Origin: Patiria pectinifera
Lineage: Eukaryota > Echinodermata > Asteroidea > Valvatida > Asterinidae
Direction: 5' to 3'
NCBI GenBank assembly: GCA_029964075.1
Contig: CM057144.1
Span: 2,131,281-2,195,280, forward strand
DNA length: 64,000 bases
The notes under the pieces are model-generated. The model had not been told where the DNA came from and searched no databases. It worked only from the letters and a program-made list of their open reading frames with translations. Numbering within the stretch: the stretch's first letter is position 1; the number at the start of each line of letters is the position of its first letter. The position numbers and the translations under genes were made by a program. Below are positions 12,901 to 24,900 of the stretch, one piece after another.

Positions 12901-15900
12901 AAATACTCAATGACAACAGATGTGGAATTTTTGGATTGAAGCTATAAAGACAGGATCAAGAAATTAGAATGACAGCCATAACTGAGCGTGGAAAATTGAT
13001 GAAAAGGAACAAAGCAAAAACTATGAGTAAGGTGAAGCAACTTACCGATTGCAGTAACTGCAGGGTCCACATTCAGAGTACTCTGTCCATCAGTTAAGGG
13101 TGCTGCAGCAGCTTGATTGGATAAGACTTCCATGATGGTGTCAGCAGTTACAGGCGAATCCACTGGGACGAATACATCACCTGTGAAAACTACACCATCT
13201 GGTCCAACAGATATCCCACCAATAACAGATTCAACATCGCTAGTTGTCGCATTCTCTCCAAGTACACTTGCAATCTGAAAAAGAACGAGATGAAACTTGT
13301 GTCAACACATCAATTTGAAGAAGATGTCTATCCTCATCAGTGAGGATAACGCTAGCTTGAGGTACTAGCATTTAAGTCTTGGCATTTCATCTGTAATCTA
13401 CGCGTTCCGGAAAAGTAAAAGGTGAAATGACTTACCACTCTGGCCACCAGTTCTGCCAACTCCATCGAAGCTGCAGAGTTGGGATCAGTGAAGTCTGAGG
13501 AGACCAGGGCGGTGCCATTTACTCCTCTGACATTCAGGACAATGGTTACTGATCTCAGACCTGAAAACCAATCAAAACAGGCATGAAAAAGGAACAGTTG
13601 CACGAGCAGCGAAGTTTGAGAAGGTCCTGCAAAAGATACCAACTGTTAAGTCCTGGTGCTTCTGAAGATTGAACACAGAGGAATGCCTCAACAAATGTCC
13701 ACAATTGTTGTGTATTTACACTTTCTGAAAAATGCTTTAATAGCCATCATTTTGCGTCCTTCAAAACTGTGTCTCTTTACTAAGTGAAATTTCTCGCTGG
13801 ACACACCACGTACCGAATAACTTGGAAAAGAATATATTTACCTATTTCACAGTCATTTCCAGTGAATCCTTCTACACAAGTACAGACGTAGCTGTTGACA
13901 CCATCCGCGCAACTACCTCCATTCATGCAAGGGTTGGGATCACAATTATCTTCATCTAAAGATTCAAATGTGGACAGAAACATCTTTGATGTTAGAGACA
14001 AAACCAATGAACTTTTTTCAGTGTAGCTTTGAGAAGAACCCAGGAACAGAAAGAAATTAGAAGGAAAGCCGTTATGAATAAGAAAAGTACAAATAATTCA
14101 AACACAAATCAACAGATCCAAGAGCAGCACGAATGTGAACCTACAACACAAGACTGTAACTTACCCATAGCAGTAACTGCAGGGTCCACATTCAGAGTAC
14201 TCTGTCCATCAGTTAAGGGTGCTGCAGCAGCTTGATTGGATAGGACGTCCATGATGGTGTCAGCAGTTACAGGCGAATCCACTGGGACGAATACATCACC
14301 TGTGAAAACTACACCATCTGGTCCAACAGATATCCCACCAATAACAGATTCAACGTCGCTAGTTGTGGCATTCTCTCCAAGTACACTTGCAATCTGCAAA
14401 AGAAGAAACTTGTGTCAACAGATCAATTTGAAGTAGATGTCTCTCCTCATCAGTGAGGATAACGCTAGCTTGAGGTACTAGCATGTAAGTCTTGGCATTT
14501 CATCTGTACTCTACGCGTTCCAGAAAAGCAAAAGGTGAAATGACTTACCACTCTGGCCACCAGTTCCGCCAACTCCATCGAAGCTGCAGAGTTGGGATCG
14601 GTGAAGTCTGAGGAGACCAAGGCGGTGCCATTTACTCCTCTGACATTCAGGACAATGGTTACTGATCTCAGACCTGAAAACCAATCAAAACAGGCATGAA
14701 AAAGGAACGGTTGCACGAGCAGCGAAGTTTTTTGAAGGTCCTGCAAAGGATACCAACTGTTAAGTCCTGGTGCTTCTGAAGATTGAACACAGAGGAATGC
14801 CTCAACAAATGTCCACAATTGTTGTGTATTTACACTTTCTGAAAAATGCTTTAATAGCCATCATTTTGCGTCTTTCAAAACTGTGTCTCTCTACTAAGTG
14901 AAATTTCTCGCTGGACACACCACGTACCAAATAACTTGCAAAAGAATATATTTACCTATTTCACAGTCGCTTCCAGTAAATCCCTCTACACAAGTGCAAA
15001 CGTAGCTATTGACACCATCCGCGCAACTACCTCCATTCATACAAGGGTTGGGATCACAATTATCTTCATCTAAAGATTCAAATGTGGACAGAAACACCTT
15101 TGATGTCAGAGACAAAACCAATGAACTTTTTTCAGTGTAGCTTTGAGAAGAACCCACGAACAGAAAGAAATAAGAAGGATAGTCGTTATGAATAAGAAAA
15201 GTACAAATAATGCAAACACAAATCAACAGATCCAAGAGTAGCACGAATGTGAACCTACAACGCAAGACTGTAACTTACCCATAGCAGTAACTGCAGGGTC
15301 CACATCCAGAGTACTCTGTCCATCAGTTAAGGGTGCTGCAGCAGCTTGATTGGATAAGACGTCCATGATGGTGTCAGCAGTTACAGGTGAATCCACTGGG
15401 ACGAATACATCACCTGTGAAAACTACACCATCTGGTCCAACAGATATCCCACCAATAACAGATTCAACATCGCTAGTTGTGGCATTCTCTCCAAGTACGC
15501 TTGCAATCTGAAAAAGAAGAAACTTGTGTCAACCCATCAATTTGAAGTAGATGTCTATCCTCATCAGTGAGGATAACGCTAGTAATGTGATACTAGCATT
15601 TAAGTCTTGCTATTTCAATCTTTAATCTACGCGTTCCCAAAAAGCAAAAGGTGAAATGACTTACCACTCTGGCCACCAGTTCTGCCAACTCCATCGAAGC
15701 TGCAGAGTTGGGATCAGTGAAGTCTGAGGAGACCAGGGCGGTGCCATTTACTCCTCTGACATTCAGGACAATGGTTACTGATCTCAGACCTGAAAACCAA
15801 TCAAAACAGGCATGAAAAAGGAACGGTTGCAAGAGCAGCGAAGTTTGAGAAGGTCCTGCAAAAGATACCAACTGTTAAGTCCTGGTGCTTCTGAAGATTG

Positions 15901-18900
15901 AACACAGAGGAATGCCTCAACAAATGTGCACAATTGTTCTGTATTTACACTTTCTGAAAAATGCTTTCATAGCCATCATTTTGCGTCTTTCAAAACTGTG
16001 TCTCTCTACTAAGTGAAATTTCTCGCTGGACACACCACGTACCAAATAACTTGGAAAAGAATATATTTACCTATTTCGCAGTCGTTTCCAGTGAATCCCT
16101 CTACACAAGTACAGACGTAGCTGTTGACACCATCCGCGCAGCTACCTCCATTCATACAAGGGTTGGGATCGCAATTATCTTCATCTAAAGATTCAAATGT
16201 GGACAGAAACACCTTTGATGTTAGAGAAAAAACCAATTAACTTTTTTCAGTGTAGCTTTGAGAAAAAACCACGAACAGAAAGAAATTCGAAGGAAAGCAG
16301 TTATGAATAAGAAAAGTACAAATAATGCAAACACAAATCAACAGATCCGAGAGCAGCACGAATGTGAACCTACAACGCAAGACTGTAACTTACCTATAGC
16401 AGTAACTGCAGGGTCCACATCCAGAGTACTCTGTCCATCAGTTAAGGGTGCTGCAGCAGCTTGATTGGATAAGACGTCCATGATGGTGTCAGCAGTTACA
16501 GGCGAATCCACTGGGACGAATACATCACCTGTGAAAACTACACCATCTGGTCCAACAGATATCCCACCAATAACAGATTCAACGTCGCTAGTTGTGGCAT
16601 TCTCTCCAAGTACACTTGCAATCTGGAAAAGAAGAAACTTGTGTCAACACATCAATTTGAAGTAGATGTCTATCCTCATCAGTGCGGATAACGCTAGTAA
16701 TGTGGTACTAGCATTTAAGTCTTGCTATTTCAATCTTTAATCTACGCGTTCCCAGAAAGCAAATGGTGAAATGACTTACCACTCTGGCCACCAGTGCTGC
16801 CAAATCCATCGAAGCTGCAGAGTTGGGATCGGTGAAGTCTGAGGAGACCAGGGCAGTGCCATTTACTCCTCTGACATTCAGGACAATGGTGACTGATCTC
16901 AGACCTGAAAACCAAGCAAAACAGGCATGAAAAAGGAACGGGTGCACGAGCAGCGAAGCTTTTTGGAGGTCCTGCAAAGGATACCAACTGTTAAGTCCTG
17001 GTGCTTCTGAAGATTGAACACAGAGGAATGCCTCAACAAATGTGCACAATTGTTCTGTATTTACCTTAACTTTCTGAAAAATGCTTTAATAGCCATCATT
17101 TTGAGTTTTTCAAAATTGTGTCTCTTTACTCAGTGAAATTTCTCGCTGGACACACCATGTACTAAATAACTTGGAAAAGCATATATTTACCTATTTCACA
17201 TTCGCTTCCAGTGAATCCCTCTGCACAAGTACAGACATAGCTATTGACACCATCCGCGCAACTACCTCCATTCATGCAAGGGTTGGGATCACAATTATCT
17301 TCATCTAAAGATTCAAATGTGGACAGAAACACCTTTGATGTCAGAGAAAACACCAATAACAATGTAGCCTTGAGAAGAACCCAAGAACCAGAAATTTGAA
17401 TGAAAGCCTTTATAAGAAAAGAACAAAATGTTGCAAACACAAATCAACAGATCCAAGAGTAGCACGAATGTGAACCAACAATGCAAGACTGTAACTTACC
17501 CATAGCAGTAACTGCAGGGTCCACATCCAGAGTACTCTGTCCATCAGTTAAGGGTGCTGCAGCAGCTTGATTGGATAAGACTTCCATGATGGTTTCAGCA
17601 GTTACAGGCGAATCCACTGGGACGAATACATCACCTGTGAACACTACACCATCTGGTCCAACAGATATCCCACCAATAACAGATTCAACATCGCTAGTTG
17701 TTGCGTTCTCTCCAAGTACACTTGCAATCTGGAAAAGAAGAAACTTGTGTCAACACATCAATTTGAAGTTGATGTCTATCCTCATCAGTGAGGATAACGC
17801 TAGTAATGTGGTACTAGCATTTAAGTCTTGCTATTTCAATCTTTAATCTACGCGTTCCCAAAAAGCAAAAGGTAAAATGACATACCACTCTGGCCACCAG
17901 TTCGGCCAACTCCATCGAAGCTGCAGAGTTGGGATCGGTGAAGTCTGAGGAGACCAGGGCAGTGCCATTTACTCCTCTGACATTCAGGACAATGGTGACT
18001 GATCTCAGACCTGAAAACCAATCAAAACAGGCATGAAAAAGGAACGGGTGCACAGGCAGCAAAGTTTGAGGTCCTGCAAAGGCTACCAACTGTTAAGTCC
18101 TGGTGCTTCTGAAGATTGAACACGGAGGAATGCCTCAACAAATGTGCACAATTGTTCTGTATTTACACTTTCTGAAAAATACTTTAATAGCCATCATTTT
18201 GCGTCTTTCAAAACTGTGTCTCTCTACTAAGTGAAATTTCTCGCTGGACACACCACGTACCAAATAACTTGGAAAAGAATATATTTACCTATTTCACAGT
18301 CGTTTCCAGTGAATCCCTCTACACAAGTACAGACGTAGCTATTGACACCATCCGCGCAACTACCTCCATTCATGCAAGGGTTGGGATCACAATTATCTTC
18401 ATCTAAAGATTCAAATGTGGACAGAAACACCTTTGATGTTAGAGACAAAACCAATGAACTTTTTTCAGTGTAGCTTTGAGAAGAACCCAGGAGCAGAAAG
18501 AAATTAGAAGGATAGTCGTTATGAATAAGAAAAGTACAAATAATGCAAACACAAATCAATAGATCCAAGAGTAGCACGAATGTGAACCTACAACGCAAGA
18601 CTGTAACTTACCCATAGCAGTAACTGCAGGGTCCACATCCAGAGTACTCTGTCCATCAGTTAAGGGTGCTGCAGCAGCTTGATTGGATAAGACTTCCATG
18701 ATGGTTTCAGCAGTTACAGGCGAATCCACTGGGACGAATACATCACCTGTGAAAACTACACCATCTGGTCCAACAGATATCCCCCCGATAACAGATACAA
18801 CGTCGCTAGTTGTGGCATTCTCTCCAAGTACACTTGCAATCTGGAAAAGAAGAAACTTGTGTCAACCCATCAATTTGAAGTAGATGTCTATCCTCATCAG

Positions 18901-21900
18901 TGCGGATAACGCTAGTAATGTGGTACTAGCATTTAAGTCTTGCCATTTCATCTGTAATCTACGCGTTCCGGAAAAGCAAAAGGTGAAATGACTTACCACT
19001 CTGGCCACCAGTTCTGCCAACTCCATCGAAGCTGCAGAGTTGGGATCGGTGAAGTCTGAGGAGATGAGGGCGGTGCCATTTACTCCTCTGACATTCAGGA
19101 CAATGGTTACTGATCTCAGACCTGAAAACCAATCAAAACAGGCATGAAAAAGGAACGGTTGCACGAGCAGCGAAGTTTGAGAAGGTCCTGCAAAGGCTAC
19201 CAACTGTTAAGTCCTGGTGCTTCTGAAGATTGAACACAGAGGAATGCCTCAACAAATGTCCACAATTGTTGTGTATTTACACTTTCTGAAAAATGCTATT
19301 ATATAATGGCCATCATTTTCCATGAGTCTTTCAAAACTGTATCTCTCTACTACGTGAAATTTCTCGCTGGACACACCACTTCGAAAAGAATCTATTTACC
19401 TATTTCGCAGTCGCTTCCTGTGAATCCCTCTACACAAGTACAGACGTAGCTATTGACACCATCCGCGCAACTACCTCCATTCATACAAGGGTTGGGATCA
19501 CAATTATCTTCATCTAAAGATTCAAATGTGGACAGAAACACCTTTTGATGTCAGAGACAAAACCAATAACAATGTAGCCTTGAGAAGAACCCAAGAACCA
19601 GAAATTTAAATGAAAGCCTTTATGAATAAGAAAAGAACAAAATGTTGCAAACACAAATCAACAGATCCGAGAGCAGCACGAATGTGAACCTACAACGCAA
19701 GACTGTAACTTACCCATAGCAGTAACTGCAGGGTCCACATCCAGAGTACTCTGTCCATCAGTTAAGGGTGCTGCAGCAGCTTGATTGGATAAGACTTCCA
19801 TGATGGTGTCAGCAGTTACAGGCGAATCCACTGGGACGAATACATCACCTGTGAAAACTACACCATCTGGTCCAACAGATATCCCACCAATAACAGATTC
19901 AACGTCGCTAGTTGTGGCATTCTCTCCAAGCACACTTGCAATCTGGAAAAGAAGAAACTTGTGTCAACACATCAATTTGAAGTAGATGTCTATCCTCATC
20001 AGTGAGGATAATGCTAGCTTGAGGTACTAGCATGTAAGTCTTGGCATTTCATCTGTAATCTACGCGTTCCCAAAAAGCAAAAGGTGAAATGACTTACCAC
20101 TCTGGCCACCAGTTCCGCCAACTCCATCGAAGCTGCAGAGTTGGGATCAGCGAAGTCTGATGAGATGAGGGCGGTGCCATTTATTCCTCTGACATTCAGG
20201 ACAATGGTGACTGATCTCAGACCTGAAAACCAATCAAAACAGGCATGAAAAAGGAACGGGTGCACGAGCAGCGAAGTTTTTTGGAGGTCCTGCAAAGGAT
20301 ACCAACTGTTGAGTCCTGGTGCTTCTGAAGATTGAACACGGAGGAATGCCTCAACAAATGTGCACAATTGTTCTGTATTGACACTTTCTGAAAAATGCTA
20401 TTATATAATAGCCATCATTTTGCATGAGTTTTTCAAAACTGTGTCTCTCTACTAAGTGAAATTTCTCGCTGGACACACCACGTACCAAATAACTTGGAAA
20501 AGAATATATTTACCTATTTCACAGTCATTTCCAGTGAATCCCTCTACACAAGTACAGACGTAGCTATTGACACCATCCGTGCAACTACCTCCATTCATAC
20601 AAGGGTTGGGATCACAATTATCTTCATCTAAAGATTCAAATGTGGACAGAAACACCTTTGCTGTTAGAGACAAAACCAATGAACTTTTGTCAGTGTAGCT
20701 TTGAGAAGAACCCAGGAACAGAAAGAAATTAGAAGGATAGTCGTTATGAATAAGAAAAGTACAAATAATGCAAACACAAATCAACAGATCCAAGAGCAGC
20801 ACGAATGTGAACCTACAACGCAAGACTGTAACTTACCCATAGCAGTAACTGCAGGGTCCACATCCAGAGTACTCTGTCCATCAGTTAAGGGTGCTGCAGC
20901 AGCTTGATTGGATAAGACTTCCATGATGGTGTCAGCAGTTACAGGCGAATCCACTGGGACCAATACATCACCTGTGAAAACTACACCATCTGGTGCAACG
21001 GAAATCGCACCGCTGACCGATTCAACGTTGCTGGTTGTCGCATTCTCTCCAAGTACACTTGCAATCTGGAAAGGAAAGAAACTAGGTATCAAAAGTTTGT
21101 TAATATGAAGTTGATGTCTTACTTAACTCTCCAGCAAGTATGTCAACCGCATTCTGTTGAGGATTTTGCATTTACGACTTGACATTTTATCTTTAACTTG
21201 TGTTACCAAAACCAAACTTTGACGTGACTTACCACTCTGGCCACCAGTTCTGCCAACTCCATCGAAGCCGCAGAGTTGGGATCGGTGAAGTCTGAGGAGT
21301 TGAGAGCGGTGCCATTTACTCCTACAATACTCAGTACAATGTTGACGGATCTCAGACCTGAAAATCAATCAACGGCAATTTCAAAGTGATGTTAGCACTT
21401 AGCATTACATCATGTCACGTGGTGTTTGTAGAACTCTCCGATTTACTGTTCAATTTCCTTACATTTTGCAATGTACTATTGTGTACATGCTCTCGAAATA
21501 GGCAAAAACAACAGTCGTGCTTGGGCCTGACATTATACAAATAATGAATGTTTGTGAGTGCAATGGTAAGAATAATTTCAAGAGGTGACAGATGAAATGT
21601 TCCATTCCCATCGGCTTCGCCTCATGGAATGGAACATTTCATCTGTCACCGAATGAAATTATTCTTTCCATTGCACGAACGTGAAACATTCATTATTTGT
21701 TTAATATAACACCTGAATAAATCCTTGTCGTCTAATTGTTAACTTTTAATAGCCAATTTATTCGGGTTAAAAACTGTTTAAAAGTTCGACAAGTTCATCA
21801 CATTACATTTATGCAAACTGCTCAACAGGCTGAGGACAATCATATTCAATTTATCTTGATTTAAAACAGCGCCACCACCAGCAGCAGTGACACCGTGCAA

Positions 21901-24900
21901 TGGAAGTTCTATTCAGCGTGCAATAGAACTTCCATTGCACTGTGCGCTGCGCACGCGCCATGCGTTGGGACGAATAATTCAATGACATGTGATCAACGAT
22001 CCACCAATCAGATGACGGGGATTTATTCAGGTGTTGTATAAAAACAAACTGTCCTTTTTGGACATCACAAAAACATTAGAGCAAACAGCACCCTTTTTGT
22101 AAACTTACCAGTTTCACAGTTGTTTCCAGTGAATCCTTCTACACAAGTGCAGACGTAGCTGTTGACACCATCCGCGCAACTACCTCCATTCATACAAGGG
22201 TTGGGATCACAATTATCTTCATCTAGATGTCAGAAACATGTCGGATTAGGTTACTTCAATGACCACAGAAACAAAATACTCCTTGTAGCTTTGAGAAGAA
22301 ACTAAGAACCAGACAAAATTAGAATTAAAGCAGTTAGAATGAGAAACGTAGAAAATGTCGAAAAAGGACGCAACGAAATCTAAGAACGGCAAGGTGAAGA
22401 AAGAAGGCAAGACTGCAACTCACCCACTGCAGTAACTGCAGGGTCCACATCCAGAGTACTCTGTCCATCAGTTAAGGGTGCTGCAGCAGCTTGATTGGAT
22501 AAGACGTCCATGATGGTGTCAGCAGTTACAGGCGAATCCACTGGGACGAATACATCACCTGTGAAAACTACACCATCTGGTCCAACGGAAATCGCACCAC
22601 TGACCGATTCAACGTCGCTTGTTGTGGCATTCTCTCCAAGTACACTTGCAATCTGGAAAGGAAAGAAACTAGGTATCAAAAGTTTGTTAATATGAAGTTG
22701 ATGTCTTACTTAACTCTCCAGCAAGTATGTCAACCGCATTCTGTTGAGGATTTTGCATTTACGACTTGACATTTTATCTTTAACTTGTGTTACTAAAACC
22801 AAACTTTGATGTGACTTACCACTCTGGCCACCAGTTCTGCCAACTCCATAGAAGCTGCAGAGTTGGGATCGGTGAAGTCTGAGGAGAAGAGGGCGGTGTT
22901 ATTTACTCCTACAATACTCAGTACAATGGTGACGGATCTCAGACCTGAAAATCAATCAATGGCAATTTCAAAGCGATGTTAGCACTTAGCATTACATCAT
23001 GTCACGTGGTGTTTGTAGAACTCTCGGATTTACTGTTCAATTTCCTTAATATATTTTGCAATGTACTATTGTGTACATGCTCTCGAAATAGGCAAAAACA
23101 ACGGTCGTGCTTGGGCCTGACATTATACAAATAATGAATGTTTCACGTTCGTGCAATGGTAAGAATAATTTCAAGAGGTGACAGATGAAATGTTCCATTC
23201 CCCTCGGCTTCGCCTGTGGAATGGAACATTTCATCTGTCACCAAATGAAATTATTCTTTCCATTGCACGAACGTGAAACATTCATTATTTGTTTTATATA
23301 ACACCTGAATAAATCCTTGTCATCTAATTGTTAACTTTTAATAGCCAATTTATTCGGGTTAAAAACTGTTTAAAAGTTTGACATGTTCATCATATTACAT
23401 TTATGCAAACTGCTCAACAGGCTGAGAACAAATCATATTCAATTTATCTTGATTTAAAACAGCGCCACCACCAGCAGCAGTGACATCGTGCAATGGATGT
23501 TCTATTCAGCGTGCAATAGAACTTCCATTGCACTGTGCACTGCGCGCCACACGCGCCATGCGTTGGGACGAATAATTCAATGACATGTGATCAACGATCC
23601 ACCAATCAGATGACGGGGATTTATTCAGGTGTTGTATAAAAACAAACTGTCCTTTTTGGACATCACAAAAACATTAGAGCAAACAGCACCCTTTTTGTAT
23701 ACCTACCAGTTTCACAGTCATTTCCTGTAAATCCTTCTACACAAGTGCAGACGTAGCTGTTGACACCATCCGCGCAACTACCTCCATTCATACAAGGGTT
23801 GGGATCACAATTATCTTCATCTAGATGTCAGAAACATGTCGGATTAGGTTACTTCAATGACCACAGAAACAAAATAACGCAATATAGCTTTGAGAAGAAA
23901 ATAAGAACCAGACAAACTTAGAATTAAAGCAGTTAGAATGAGAAACGTAGAAAATGTCGAAAAAGGACGCAACAAAATCTAAGAACGGCAAGGTGAAGAA
24001 AGAAGGCAAGACTGCAACTTACCTACTGCAGTAACTGCAGGGTCCACATTCAGAGTACTCTGTCCATCAGTTAAGGGTGCTGCAGCAGCTTGATTGGATA
24101 AGACTTCCATGATGGTGTCAGCAGTTACAGGCGAATCCACTGGGACGAATACATCACCTGTGAAAACTACACCATCTGGTCCAACGGAAATCGCACCAAT
24201 AACCGATTCAACGTCACTAGTTGTCGCATTCTCTCCAAGTACACTTGCAATCTGGAAAGGAAAGAAACTAGGTATCAAAAGTTTGTTAATATGAAGTTGA
24301 TGTCTTACTTAACTCTCCAGCAAGTATGTCAACCGCATTCTGTTGAGGATTTTGCATTTACGACTTGACATTTTATCTTTTAACTTGTGTTACCAAAACC
24401 AAACTTTGACGTGTCTTACCACTCTGGCCACCAGTTCTGCCAACTCCATCGAAGCTGCAGAGTTGGGATCAGTGAAGTCTGAGGAGATGAGGGCGGTGCC
24501 ATTTACTCCTACAATACTCAGTACAATTGTGACTGATCTCAGACCTGAAAACCAATCAACGGCAATTTCAAAGTGATGTTAGCACTTAGCATTACATCAT
24601 GTCACGTGGTGTTTGTAGAAATCTTGGATTGACTGTTCAATTTCCTTACATTTTGCAATGTACTATTGTGTACATGCTCTCTAAATAGGTAAAAACAACA
24701 GTCGTGCTTGGGCCTGACATTATACAAATAATGAATGTTTGTGAGTGCAATGGTAAGAATAATTTCATGAGGTGACAGATGAAATGTTCCATTCGCCTCG
24801 GCTTCCCCTCGTGGAATGGAACATTTCATCTGTCACCGAATGAAATTATTCTTTTCATTGCACGAACGAGAAACATTCATTATTTGTTTTATATAACACC

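Noticed and set aside
14236..24294. Recurring plus-strand frames of about 66 codons starting [15 protein letters not shown]
   Set aside because: They lie exactly antisense to the second SEA exons and recur only because these exons are duplicated.
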